From Lentisphaerae bacterium WC36 (GTDB lineage Bacteria > Verrucomicrobiota > Lentisphaeria > Victivallales > SZUA-371), in the NCBI GenBank assembly GCA_020683205.1, contig CP085689.1, positions 1,116,001-1,180,000 of the forward strand: a stretch of DNA of 64,000 bases, in the 5' to 3' direction. The position numbers and the translations under genes were made by a program. The notes below the pieces were generated by a model. The model was not told the origin of the DNA and made no database searches. It saw nothing but the letters and a program-made list of their open reading frames with translations. Position 1 is the first letter of the stretch. Each line of letters begins with the position of its first letter. Shown here piece by piece: positions 1 to 9,690 of the stretch.

Positions 1-84
1 TTATTCTAGTAAAATTAATATAATCCAATAAAAACTGAATGCAATATATTGAATTAAGTTAGCAAGTACAAAAATAAAAAGTCA

Positions 85-903
85 ATGCTATCGCCACGCT
101 CAATCAACGGCTATATGGTGAAGCTAAACGAAGTTTTCAATTTGTTAGTTGACGATATTAATTTAACACAAAGTCCATTCTCAAGAATTAAAAAGCTAGA
201 GCAAAGTCAAGAAAAACGTGAAGCATTTTCTCCAGACGAATTAGCCCTAATATTTGAAAAAGCAAATGACTTTATCCGAGGTTTGTTTACTATAGGTTTA
301 TACACTGGATTGCGCGAAGCTGACATATGCCTATTGAAGTGGAATGAAGTAAACCTAGCGGAGAGACTAATTACTCGTACGACTCGTAAAACGCAAAAAG
401 AGGTTATGATACCAATTATGCCTCCATTAGCAATTTTTTTGCAAGAACAAGCATCTAAAGACGAATCTGAGTACGTCCTTCCAGAACATGCTGAAATGTA
501 CGAAAAAAACGTCTCTGGGATTTCGCATAGAGTTAAAAAATTCCTCGAAGGCATCAATATCATTACAAGCAAAGTTCCCAAAGGACGTACACGAGCAGTA
601 AGTGTAAAAGATGTGCATAGCCTGCGCCATTCATTCTGTTATTATGCTGGAATGCATAATGTGCCTTTGGCAGTTGTGCAAGCAGTAGTTGGTCATATGT
701 CTCCAGAAATGACAAAACATTATTCAATGCACGCTAATCAACAAGATATTAAGAATGCGTTCAGGGATATGAATGTCGACTTCAGCAATAACCAAACAAA
801 AGAAGACAAAATATTACAAGAAAAACGCACTCAACTAAAACAATTTATAGATACATTGCCTTTAGATAAAGTTGAGTATCTACTGAAAAAAATAAATGAC
901 TAG
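85..903 (+). pseudogene. Tyrosine recombinase/integrase, N-terminally truncated
   Basis: Site-specific tyrosine recombinase, 272 residues remaining. The catalytic set is visible: the first Arg in GLYTGLREAD, a beta-hairpin Lys in TRKTQKEV, HSLRHSF (HxxR), the box-II His in VVGHMS and the Tyr in MTKHYSMH. Only the end of the core-binding domain remains (SINGYMVKLNEVFNLLVDDI). An in-frame TAA at 55-57 closes the frame just upstream, so the arm-binding domain and most of the SAM-like domain, usually 80-150 residues, are missing. No convincing RBS precedes the first ATG. The catalytic half looks intact, so decay may be recent. It lies beside a prophage remnant and probably once moved that element. 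Confidence 0.85.
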
Positions 904-999
904 TCGTTTTCGAGTCGGCTGTGTCGAGCGGCTTTGAAACTGCTAACTTTTGGTGCAATATATGAAGCCACTTTATAGCGAAGTTTTCTAAACATTGGT

Positions 1000-1558
1000 G
1001 AATCTCGCTACTTTGTAATCATAAACCTTTCCGCCATTTCTAATAGTTTCAGCTTCTTTTTCAGCACGCACAACATCAGTGTAACGTATTTTCAGGCTAT
1101 AAAGTTAACTTTTACTGGCAAATTTTAATTTTCTGCTCGCTCCATATTGCGAATGGTATTTCATTTCCTCGGCTTTGTCAGTGATGCAATCTTCAATTCA
1201 AGCATTTCATTAATCGCTTGTAACATTTTTTCAGCATGAGAAAGACCATCATAGGTAGCATCAAAATTATTTAAATCAGCAACAATACTAATTTTACCGT
1301 CACCAATAAAGGTGCGTAATTTCGACTTTTTGTCAGTAACAAAAATTTGAGCTATTGCAACACCTTTAGTCGCTGGGTGTTAACAACAAATTTAAAACTC
1401 TCGTCGCTAATTTCTTGCGCAATAATTCTAATCGGGGCAATATCAGCAATTTTCAATACCATTTCAGCATTGAAATCACTGCAACTATACTCATCAATTA
1501 ACATATTATGCTCAAAATCACAACCCGCCACCAATGACAAAGGAAATAATCTAACCAT
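1000..1558 (-). pseudogene. Decayed prophage gene (head-region small protein)
   Basis: Read on the minus strand across several frames, this stretch gives coherent protein: an open N-terminal part (1352-1558), then VTDKKSKLRTFIGDGK, then NNFDATYDGLSHAEKMLQAI, and finally RAEKEAETIRNGGKVYDY. From memory, the motif YDGRSHAEKVLxAIxxxxEG followed by a Lys/Arg/Glu-rich tail is typical of a small protein encoded near the portal or head genes of tailed prophages. At least three frame breaks and an in-frame stop interrupt it, so it is dead. Together with the truncated integrase upstream it marks a degraded prophage end. The family assignment rests on recalled patterns, not on a search. Confidence 0.5.
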
Positions 1559-1663
1559 AAAAAAATTCTACTATTTTAATAATGGAAAAAAGGTTAATAC
1601 TAATTGAAATGCCAAATAAAAAACAGTATATTATAAAGTTTAGAAAATGCAAATAAAGGAGCT

Positions 1664-3499
1664 TTGAAATTAATGGTATCAGATACAAATAAAACACTTG
1701 CCGCATATGCTTTTTTTAGGGAGCTTTATGATAGTAAAAAAAATATTTATGATGTAATTGCTGATTTTTTAGCAGAGATTATTATTTCTAAAAAAATGGC
1801 TAACTTTCACCTAGCAGATATAACTAACTTAATAAACGAAGAGTATGGATTTCAATTACCGTCAGCAATTATAAAAAAATCATTAAAAAAGTTAGAGTTA
1901 AATAATGATGGTAATCTTTATACTAGTAATTTTTGTGATAAAACTAAATTTGATGAATTGAAGACAATAAAAAAAGAATTAGAAGCAAAAAATAGAAAAC
2001 TATTTAATCGTTTATTTGAATATATCAGTAATAAAAGAAATCAAGTTTTATCTGACACAGAAAAAGAACAAATTGCTTCAGAATTTTGCCTAACTCTAAT
2101 AGAGCGATCTGGAACTCATGAGTGTTCTACTGAAATTTTTGAGTTTATACTAGAATGTGAAAAAAATGAAAATTTAAGCTCTCAACTCAGTATAATAAAG
2201 GAAGGGGTTATAATTAATACAGCTTTGAATCATACTAATAATTTAGAAAATATTGGGCACTGGAACAAGAAGAATAATTTAATTATTTTCTTGGGAAAGG
2301 AAATCTTACTTGACGCAACAGGTTTAAGCGGAAAATTTTTCGAATCGTTATTTAAAGAATTTTTAGCATTAGTTAAAAAAGTAAATAAAATACATGATAA
2401 TTATGAGTTGATTCAATTAAAATATTTAACTGAAGCTAAAAAGGAAATAGATGAATTTTTTAAAACTGCAGAAAATTTAGTTCATAGAAATAAATTCGTT
2501 AAAACCACTGCTACTGCAATGCATAAAATAACTTCAGATTGTAATTCTAGAAGTGATGTATTATCTAAAAAAGTTGACTTTGAAAGAAAATTAGAGGAAT
2601 TAAGAATTTATGAAGACAAATATAATGAATATTTTACTCCAGAAAATAATAAATACAATATTATTGATAAAGAAACTTTAAAGAAATTTAGTGTTGTTCA
2701 AGAAGATATTAATTATTATTGCACTGTTTTAAATAAAGTAAATATTCGAAGACAGAGGATTAAAAATTCTTCTAAGGATATTGAAACTTCAGGAGCTATT
2801 TTTATAACACGAAAAAATCTAGCAAGTAAGGCTAGCAAAGAATTAAATAATGACAAAACAGGAAAATTTTGGCTAGCTATTGATATATTTGATGCAACAA
2901 CATTATTATGGTTCAAATTAAATGAAGGTTTTGGGCACAGTAAATTGTTGAATTTCAACGTTGCAACAAAAATAAAAATTGTTGCATCAACCATGATTAA
3001 TAATAAAATTTCTGAAAAATTTGATGAAGTTAATGAAGCTTTTGAAAAAGGGTTTATAACTAAAGAGAAGGCTGTATTTGAAATAAAAAGTATTAGCAAA
3101 TACGTAAAAAATCCTGAGCAAATAACTTGTGAAAATATAGAAACAGATTTACATTCTTTATCAAGAAATGATGTAAAAAACACAATTAATGAATATGCTT
3201 TTCTAAAAACTGAAGTAATTAAAAAAGATAATGAATTGAAAAAAGCTAATAGTGAATTAGAATATTTTAAAAAGATTGAAAAAGAAAAAAAGGCAAGAAA
3301 TATCAAGTTCTTTAAGTTGCTGAAGAAAGTTTGCATTAGCATTATTATTTTACTAGTAGCCATATCTATTTTTATTTTTTTTGAAACAAAGATAGTTGGA
3401 GGCTTAGCCGCTATTTGTACAATAATGCCATTTTTTAATAAAGATAAATTTATTACTGCATATTTAAAAATAGTAAATAAGAGTAACGATGATAGTTAA
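1664..3499 (+). CDS. wHTH / PIN-like membrane protein, candidate defence effector
   Basis: 611 residues. Residues 1-100 look like a winged helix (alternating helices and a short basic hairpin before YTSNF). Residues ~205-290 contain LIIFLGKEILLDATGLSG then YLTEAKKEID, and later GAIFITRKN, an order that fits a PIN-like fold with acidic residues; the active site is not certain. Residues ~400-490 (LWFKLNEGFGHSKLLNF, then FITKEKAV, then NPEQIT) match a helical segment I recall following such PIN-like domains. Residues ~510-550 are a Lys/Glu coiled coil, then two hydrophobic segments (SIIILLVAISIFIFF and GGLAAICTIMPFF). GGAG at about 1656 sits close to a TTG start at 1664; ATG 1673 is the alternative. 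Convergent with a membrane-anchored nuclease gene. Function unproven. Confidence 0.6.
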   Translation: MKLMVSDTNKTLAAYAFFRELYDSKKNIYDVIADFLAEIIISKKMANFHLADITNLINEEYGFQLPSAIIKKSLKKLELNNDGNLYTSNFCDKTKFDELKTIKKELEAKNRKLFNRLFEYISNKRNQVLSDTEKEQIASEFCLTLIERSGTHECSTEIFEFILECEKNENLSSQLSIIKEGVIINTALNHTNNLENIGHWNKKNNLIIFLGKEILLDATGLSGKFFESLFKEFLALVKKVNKIHDNYELIQLKYLTEAKKEIDEFFKTAENLVHRNKFVKTTATAMHKITSDCNSRSDVLSKKVDFERKLEELRIYEDKYNEYFTPENNKYNIIDKETLKKFSVVQEDINYYCTVLNKVNIRRQRIKNSSKDIETSGAIFITRKNLASKASKELNNDKTGKFWLAIDIFDATTLLWFKLNEGFGHSKLLNFNVATKIKIVASTMINNKISEKFDEVNEAFEKGFITKEKAVFEIKSISKYVKNPEQITCENIETDLHSLSRNDVKNTINEYAFLKTEVIKKDNELKKANSELEYFKKIEKEKKARNIKFFKLLKKVCISIIILLVAISIFIFFETKIVGGLAAICTIMPFFNKDKFITAYLKIVNKSNDDS

Positions 3500-3565
3500 T
3501 ACCCATTCATCCAGCTTTATTTTGTTTCTGCTTATGAGAGTCTATCTTTTTATATATGGCATTGC

Positions 3566-4243
3566 CTATTTTTCATTCTTTGACTTATCTTGAGTTCTTT
3601 CCCATTCAATTCCCAGACCTTTAAATTTTTGAGCGTATGGAATAATAGTTAAAGCTGCTGCTGCACCTAAAAGTGTTAGTCGCTCAGCCGTCAATAGGGT
3701 TATATTATATCGACTACAGATAAAGTCGGCCATAACGCAAAGAAATAATACTCCAGCAATTATAAAGGCTAATATTTTAAAAGAATTATAACTTTTCTCT
3801 TTTTTTGCATACAAGCTTTGTCTTTTATAAGATATTTTATTAGATGATAATGTTTTAAATTTTGGAAATAGCTTAAAGTCAAGCTCAGTCAAATCATTAT
3901 TGTCGTCAAATGTGTATAAATTAAAAGAATATTGAGCGTCAGAATCATCATTAGGCGTTACTAAGAAAATTGGCAACAATGGGTCTCCTACAGCTTTTCG
4001 ATATTGATCCAACTGATTTTTAATTTGCTTTTTTTTATTAAGAAAAAGCTTCGCTTTGACTTCAATTATAGCAAGCTTTTCATTGCAATATGGATCTAGA
4101 ATAATAAAGTCAGGGTGATAATACCCTTCTTTAAGATCGCCTATTCTTGGTTCTAGGAGAAGTGTTTCTTTTGGATAACCGTTTTCTATAAGAAATTCTG
4201 CAAAATCAGATTCTATTCTAGCCCCAATATTTTGTTTGTTCAT
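3566..4243 (-). CDS. Membrane-anchored PD-(D/E)XK-type nuclease
   Basis: 225 residues. The N-terminal half carries a restriction-endonuclease-like core: ESDFAEFLIENGYP (a helix with Glu), HPDFIILDP (the Asp of PD) and LAIIEVKAK (the ExK). The middle is basic and the C-terminal third has two hydrophobic helices (ILAFIIAGVLFLCVMADF and LTLLGAAAALTIIPYA), so the nuclease should face the cytoplasm from the inner membrane. A purine-rich AAGGAAGT precedes ATG. It is convergent with the wHTH/PIN-like gene, which also ends in membrane helices; the two could work together, but spacing alone does not prove it. Orphan nucleases of this build are common in defence islands. No methylase partner is adjacent. 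Confidence 0.6.
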   Translation of the reverse strand: MNKQNIGARIESDFAEFLIENGYPKETLLLEPRIGDLKEGYYHPDFIILDPYCNEKLAIIEVKAKLFLNKKKQIKNQLDQYRKAVGDPLLPIFLVTPNDDSDAQYSFNLYTFDDNNDLTELDFKLFPKFKTLSSNKISYKRQSLYAKKEKSYNSFKILAFIIAGVLFLCVMADFICSRYNITLLTAERLTLLGAAAALTIIPYAQKFKGLGIEWERTQDKSKNEK

Positions 4244-4292
4244 ATTTACTTCCTTTATATTACTCTATCAACAATATAATTAACATACACCA

Positions 4293-4472
4293 TTAATTGT
4301 AGAGATAAGTCCATTGAGTGACGGTTTTATAGCTAACTGAACAAACCTCAATATTTAAATTTGGTTGCGTTTTATTTAAAAAAATTACTTGATAATGTTT
4401 AAGATTATCAATATTAGTTGCATTACCTGTTTTAATGCTTGGCTTCAAAAGTGTTGTTTTACCATAATTCAG
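4293..4472 (-). pseudogene. C-terminal fragment of an unknown protein
   Basis: An open minus-strand frame of about 59 codons without a start reads LNYGKTTLLKPSIKTG, then LKHYQVIFLNKTQPNLNI and SVSYKTVTQWTYLYN before TAA. Composition is protein-like and unlike the surrounding spacer. It could be the tail of a secreted or surface protein lost by deletion. I do not recognise the family. The remaining bases between 4244 and 4722 show nothing else I can support. Confidence 0.25.
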
Positions 4473-4722
4473 TTATATTTTGTATATTTACTATTTAATC
4501 AATGACTAAAACAATGTAGCATAAAAATACATTTTGTCCATAATTAAAAAGGTAATTAGTATTAGTTCTTTTATAACCAGCATTAGTTTTAGTAAATCTA
4601 GTGGAACGCTCTATGCAATGAAAAACCAATTCAAAAAAATTATTTTAGCATATCCTGAAAAATACTCACTCATAAACTCCTTAATTTATTATTTTGTTGA
4701 TTTTTTTTACGGCATACTATAT

Positions 4723-7700
4723 TTAAACGTATTTCCCTGAAAAATCTTCAAATGCATTAGTTACGGTAAACTCAACATCTTTACCCAAGGCTTTAAAATG
4801 CTCTTTTCCGCATGCTATTTTGGCCTTTTCTACAGGGCGAAGAGCATCTGTAAATAATGTACTTTTAGTTTCAACAATAAAATAAAGTTTTTCTTTACCA
4901 TCTCTTTCTACTAAAACAGCCCAGTCAGGGTTATAGGTTCCCAAAGGTGTGTCTATTTTAAACCATCCTGGAAGTTTTGCATAAAGCTTAATATCATCGC
5001 TTCGTTCGAAGGCATTTGCAAACTCTAATTCTATATCTGAGTCGTACACAATATGACTAAACACAGATTTTTGACTTTCTACCATGTTCTTTTGCAAATA
5101 ACCAAATAATTCATTATCACTAAATAACTCTTGAGAATAGAAAAAATCATCCCCAATCTTATGATATTTAATGCCATCCACAACAAATAATCTCATTTGA
5201 TGCTGAATTATAGTTGAAATCTGTTCGATGAATTTCTGAGGGTTATTTTTGAATGACTTCAAACGGCCGCTATCATTAATAATTTTTACAATTGTTCGGC
5301 GAGTTAAATTAGTTTCATTCTGGAGATAAGTAATTAAATCTGGAAGTTCGAAAGATTTCGATTCATAAACATTTGCGGTTTCCTGAACTTGTTCTGCATG
5401 AATTCCTCCACGATCAATTTCTGTTTTTGCCTTGCGGTAAACAAATCTAGCTTTGCCAACATGTAAGTTAGCCTTGATTTCTTCAGCACATTTTTCAGCA
5501 AGTGATTCTGCATCAAAATTAACCCTAAAAGTTGTTTTAAATTTAATTCGCTCCCATAATGCTTTAAACTCTGGACTTAAGAAAACGGCTTTATTTAATG
5601 ATACTTTTTGTTTATCATCATGATTTTTTATATTAAGGTTTCCTGAAACTTTTTTCAACATAGCGACTATTTGAGGAGTATAAACTTTAAAATCTTCTGG
5701 TAATTTTAAATCTCCTTTTTTCAAATCATCTTTTAAAGAATCCTGAACTTTTCCTTTTGAATCAATATAATTTTTTGTTTTAAGATGCTCCCATAACGTC
5801 TTAGAAGCATCGACTCCAAGATATTCGTTATTATATTCATCTACAGGAACCACAATATTGGCAAATAAATGCTCTTCAACCACGCCAAATTTGATACCTT
5901 CTTCCTGTTCAATTTCTTTTTGAAGCTGCTGGGCAAAATTTTCATAAGATTCATTAGCCATAACAGTAAGAGTGTTTACTTCAAAGCCATGAACTCGCTC
6001 TCCATGTTGATTAACACATATACGTAACCCTCGGCCTATTTCTTGGCGTTTTTTAATCACTGAATTAGTTTCGTTCAAGGTACAAATTTGGAAAACATTA
6101 GGGTTATCCCACCCCTCCTTTAGAGCTGAATGTGAAAAGATAAATTTAAGCTTTGAATCAAAATTCAATAACTTTTCTTTATCTTTCATGATAAGATTAT
6201 AAGCACTTTCGTCTGCAGCTGTTTTGCCTGAAGCATCTTTTAATCTTGCTGCTCCTGAAGAATCTTTCTTTTTATCAATAGCAAAATATCCATTATGAAC
6301 ATCTGCTGCTATTGTATCAAGATCAGCTCCTTCAAAAAGAGACGTATATTTAGGTTTACGAATAGCTCGCTCATATTCCTCTTCAAACATCGAAGCAAAT
6401 TTACCCTTTTGTGCATCTCCTTTTTCATCATACCAGCGGTAGTTAGCGACCTTATCAATAAAGAATAAGCTCAGTACTTTAATGCCTTGAGGACGTAAAC
6501 ACATCTCTTTATCTAAATGTTCTTCAATTGTTTTACGAATTTGTAGACGCTTGTATTCTTCCTGATCAACTTCACCAATAGCTTGACCTAGCTTTAAAAT
6601 ATCTGGCTTGCTAGTAAAGCTAACATACTCGTTGTCTTTTTCACAATAAATATCTTCGATTATATAACCATCATAAACATCACGACCGCCACTTTTTTCA
6701 AGTAAATCATCACCACTTTTGACGGTGATTTTTTTACGCTTAATGCCCCCCGAACGTTGTCGTGCATCAATTTCAATTTTAGCTGTAATTGGAGACTTTT
6801 TATTATCGACACTAATCAAACGAATATAGGCTTTATTGTTTCCATCTTTAACTTCAATTCCAGCAACTTCAATTTGTTTAACAAGCTTTTGTTCATAAGC
6901 ATCAACTGAATCCAGTTTATATAGCATGTGATGTTTATCAACATGAGTAGCTGAATAACGCAACGTACAAAGAGGATTAAGCGAATCGATAGCTTCTTTA
7001 CTTTTTGCTGTTGTATCTACACTTTGTGGTTCATCAACAATAACTATTGGATTAGTTTCTTGTATGTATTCAATAGGTTTTGCACCAGTCATTTTGTCGT
7101 GTAAACGGTGAATGATATTTGCCTTGTTCTCTTTAGTAGGATCAGTAAAGCTTCTACGGAAGGCATCAATATTAATTACCATGATTTGAATGTCAGAACT
7201 TGTTGCAAAATTTCTTACACTTGAAAGATTTCCTTTACGACTATTATCATAAATAAATGAATCGAACGGAACATTTTCATAGAGTTCTTTAAAATGGTCT
7301 GAGGTTATTTCCAGTGATTTTGCAACCCCTTCTTTAATAGCTATAGAAGGTACTACAATAATGAATTTTGTAAAACAGTATAACCTGTTCATTTCAAAAA
7401 TGGAACGTAAATATACATAAGTTTTACCCGTACCAGTTTCCATTTCAACTGTTAAGTGAATTCCATCTTTTGAGCTAAATTTTTCAGATGGGGCTAGTCC
7501 ATTTTTTAATTGGATTTTTCTGATATTTTTATGGATATCTTCATCAAGCAATTTTAAACGGTTACCAATTCCAAGATTATTTTCATACTGAGGTAAATCT
7601 ACGTTATAGTCATATTGTAATGGAGCTACAGTAAAATTGGTTTGGCATATTTCTTGACCTTCAAATACTCCAGCAACGGCATCTATTGCCTGTTTTTGAT

Positions 7701-7731
7701 ATTCTAAATTTGCATCAAACTGTATTTTCAT
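4723..7731 (-). CDS. res: Type III restriction enzyme, helicase/endonuclease subunit (Res)
   Basis: 1002 residues, the normal size for Res. An N-terminal SF2 helicase has Walker A ETGTGKTYVYLR near residue 95, Walker B IVIVDEPQSVD, motif III LRYSATH and motif VI KKRQEIGRGLRICVN. The C-terminus carries the nuclease core YNPDWAVLV followed by LYFIVETKS. Res translocates on DNA and cleaves after two unmodified sites meet; it needs Mod to recognise DNA. It begins two bases after the mod stop (TAAG-ATG), so the two are one transcript. The reading frame is intact although its Mod partner is broken, which would leave the enzyme without a specificity subunit unless Mod is supplied elsewhere. Confidence 0.93.
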   Translation of the reverse strand: MKIQFDANLEYQKQAIDAVAGVFEGQEICQTNFTVAPLQYDYNVDLPQYENNLGIGNRLKLLDEDIHKNIRKIQLKNGLAPSEKFSSKDGIHLTVEMETGTGKTYVYLRSIFEMNRLYCFTKFIIVVPSIAIKEGVAKSLEITSDHFKELYENVPFDSFIYDNSRKGNLSSVRNFATSSDIQIMVINIDAFRRSFTDPTKENKANIIHRLHDKMTGAKPIEYIQETNPIVIVDEPQSVDTTAKSKEAIDSLNPLCTLRYSATHVDKHHMLYKLDSVDAYEQKLVKQIEVAGIEVKDGNNKAYIRLISVDNKKSPITAKIEIDARQRSGGIKRKKITVKSGDDLLEKSGGRDVYDGYIIEDIYCEKDNEYVSFTSKPDILKLGQAIGEVDQEEYKRLQIRKTIEEHLDKEMCLRPQGIKVLSLFFIDKVANYRWYDEKGDAQKGKFASMFEEEYERAIRKPKYTSLFEGADLDTIAADVHNGYFAIDKKKDSSGAARLKDASGKTAADESAYNLIMKDKEKLLNFDSKLKFIFSHSALKEGWDNPNVFQICTLNETNSVIKKRQEIGRGLRICVNQHGERVHGFEVNTLTVMANESYENFAQQLQKEIEQEEGIKFGVVEEHLFANIVVPVDEYNNEYLGVDASKTLWEHLKTKNYIDSKGKVQDSLKDDLKKGDLKLPEDFKVYTPQIVAMLKKVSGNLNIKNHDDKQKVSLNKAVFLSPEFKALWERIKFKTTFRVNFDAESLAEKCAEEIKANLHVGKARFVYRKAKTEIDRGGIHAEQVQETANVYESKSFELPDLITYLQNETNLTRRTIVKIINDSGRLKSFKNNPQKFIEQISTIIQHQMRLFVVDGIKYHKIGDDFFYSQELFSDNELFGYLQKNMVESQKSVFSHIVYDSDIELEFANAFERSDDIKLYAKLPGWFKIDTPLGTYNPDWAVLVERDGKEKLYFIVETKSTLFTDALRPVEKAKIACGKEHFKALGKDVEFTVTNAFEDFSGKYV

Positions 7732-7732
7732 C

Positions 7733-8763
7733 TTACAAGCTCCTTACGTCGATAATATTAGCTTGTTTGAGGATTTGAACCGCATTTGTTTTTACTACAT
7801 CATTTTTAAAGCCTGAATCTTTAAATACTACTCGCATGATTTCAGGTTTTAATTCTTTTTTCAATAAAACAATCCCTTCAACCACTTCAATAGAAATATT
7901 GTCAGATAAACAGATAATAAGTGCGCCCATACCGATATCAAAGACTTTTTGGTTAGCAATATTATGTTCAAAGATAGGTAGGGTTAAATCAAGACCGTAT
8001 TTGAGTAATACTTCATAAAGCACATCTTCTTCTTTACGATCTTTTTTAATGTTTTCAATTTGATTAAGCATATCCTGTTCTGACATATCAAAATCCATTT
8101 CCCATGGTTTGATATTTGTAGAATCGAGTTTAAAAACTTTAAAGCCTAAATCACCGTTATAATCAGGATTTTCTTCTTTAATTTTATTACCAGCACGACG
8201 AATGCGTTCCTTGCTGATTTCGGCAATAGTTTTATACCCTGCTTTAAATGCCTCTGATTTTTCAGCTGTGTTTTCAGGTAATTGAACTGAAATACATTTT
8301 CTCTCACCGCTATCTTCAGCATTTAATTGCATCACCGCATGAGCTGTTGTCGCCGAGCCAGCAAAAAATCGAGGACTACATCTTCTTTTTCAATATTACA
8401 CAAATTAATCAATTGATAAATTAGGCCTGTTGGTTTTGGATTCTCAAAAAATTTATTAACTCCAAATAAATTTTTTATTTCATTGGCTGAATCAGTATTC
8501 GATACATCTGAAAAAATTGAACGAAAAACTCGACCAGCTGGTTGATATACTTTATGTTGAACTGTCCATTTTCCACATTCTTTCGAGGGGATAATTTTAA
8601 TTTGTCCAAGTATTTGCTTTTCTTTAAATGATTTTTCTGAAATCTGCCATGTCCCATCTTTAATAATACTACCATCAGGACAACTCACATCATATATGAT
8701 CGGACTTTGTAAACCACCTCTATGTAGTGTATCCCAGTAAAAACGACCGATTTTAAGAGGCAA
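7733..8763 (-). pseudogene. mod: Type III methyltransferase (Mod), 5'-deleted and frameshifted
   Basis: Two overlapping frames encode the C-terminal half of Mod, the methylase and recognition subunit. The upstream frame (8332-8763) has YWDTLHRGGLQSPIIYD, NPKPTGLIYQLINLC and EDVVLDF. The correct continuation FFAGSATTAHAVMQLNAEDS is in the next frame and runs on to 7733. Restoring one A (T on the coding strand) in the six-base run at 8363-8368 joins them. Everything before GRFYWDT is missing, including the DPPY catalytic motif and the target-recognition region, because the gene ends abruptly at about 8763 against foreign sequence. It cannot methylate as it stands. Homopolymer tracts in mod genes are known phase-variation points, but here the 5' deletion makes switching irrelevant. 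Confidence 0.85.
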
Positions 8764-8764
8764 A

Positions 8765-8971
8765 GATATAAAACGCTACCACGCAAATTTCGCAAATTTT
8801 TATTTAATAACGACCTTTCCAAGTAAAAATTACGACATTGAAGAATTTCCTGCAATCAAACGCCACCTGTTATCATTTGGCAAAAAACGCTTAGAGCAAT
8901 GTGGAGGGAAAGGGAGCAGAAAAAAGACTAATAATAAATGGTTTGAAACTCAAGATAGTATAAGTTATTGG
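8765..8971 (+). pseudogene. C-terminal fragment of a type IIG restriction-modification enzyme
   Basis: A plus-strand frame with no start reads KRYHANFANFYLITTFPS, YDIEEFPAIKRHLLSFG, then KRLEQ, GSRKKTNNKWFETQ and DSISYW. This is the pattern at the start of the TaqI-like C-terminal specificity domain of Eco57I-type (single-chain methylase/nuclease) enzymes. About 69 codons survive. The left edge coincides with the point where mod is cut off, and the right edge runs, in frame, into the leader of the serine recombinase. It is therefore a deletion junction between two restriction systems. Confidence 0.65.
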
Positions 8972-9055
8972 GTCTATTTTTATCGACAATTGCTATTTAT
9001 ATTGTTTAGTGGTATTTTATGTAAATGTATTAGTAATTTAGAAAAGGATTTTATT

Positions 9056-9661
9056 ATGATTTATGGCTATATTCGTGTCAGTAGCGACAAACAAACAGTG
9101 GAAAATCAACGTTATGAAATTAAAAAGTTTTGCCAAGAAAAGGAATTAGTGGTTGATTGTTGGATTGAAGAGACAATTTCGGGGATTAAAGATGTAAAAA
9201 AAAGAAAATTGGGTAGACTAATTAAACGTATGAAACAAGATGATATTCTTATTTGTACTGAATTATCACGTCTTGGTAGAAATTTATTAATGATTATGGG
9301 TATTCTCAATGATTGCATGAAAAAACAAATACAAATCTGGACTATTAAAGATAATTATCGGCTCGGAGATGATATTAGCTCAAAGGTTTTAGCTTTTGCA
9401 TTCGGATTAGCAGCTGAAATCGAACGTAATCTAATTTCACAACGCACTAAAGAAGCATTGGCAAGAAGAAAAGCCGAAGGTGTAATTTTAGGTCGTCCAA
9501 AAGGGCGCAAATCATCAAAAGTAAAATTAACAGGAAAAGAGAAAAAAATCCAAGAACTGCTCGACGCAGGAGTTTCCCAAAGTGCCATTGCTCGTTATTT
9601 AAAAGTGCATCGCATGACTGTAGCAAATTTTATCAAACAAAATGCTCTTAAAAAAACTTAA
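9056..9661 (+). CDS. Serine recombinase (resolvase/invertase family)
   Basis: 201 residues. The catalytic domain starts MIYGYIRVSSDKQ, with the nucleophile Ser in RVSS. LSRLGRNLLMIMGIL and EIERNLISQRTKEALARRK carry the conserved Arg residues and the E-helix. The C-terminal region (GVSQSAIARYLKVHRMTVAN) is a helix-turn-helix for site binding. ATG 9056 is preferred over the upstream in-frame ATG 8990, because AAAAGGA lies eight bases before it and the extra residues belong to the neighbouring type IIG fragment. Size and order fit a Tn3-type resolvase or DNA invertase. No crossover site or invertible segment is apparent nearby. Confidence 0.88.
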   Translation: MIYGYIRVSSDKQTVENQRYEIKKFCQEKELVVDCWIEETISGIKDVKKRKLGRLIKRMKQDDILICTELSRLGRNLLMIMGILNDCMKKQIQIWTIKDNYRLGDDISSKVLAFAFGLAAEIERNLISQRTKEALARRKAEGVILGRPKGRKSSKVKLTGKEKKIQELLDAGVSQSAIARYLKVHRMTVANFIKQNALKKT

Positions 9662-9690
9662 TTAACCATTTTATTAGTATTATAAAATTT

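Noticed and set aside
2716-3363. 215-codon minus-strand frame inside the wHTH/PIN-like gene
   Set aside because: Fully covered by a better plus-strand gene with domains; the reverse frame is Phe/Leu/Ser-rich shadow coding.
4534-4740. Open plus-strand frame of 68 codons
   Set aside because: No RBS, AT-driven composition, and it overlaps the end of res.
8363-8368. Phase-variable tract in mod
   Set aside because: The tract is only six bases and the gene lacks its whole 5' half, so switching could not restore function.
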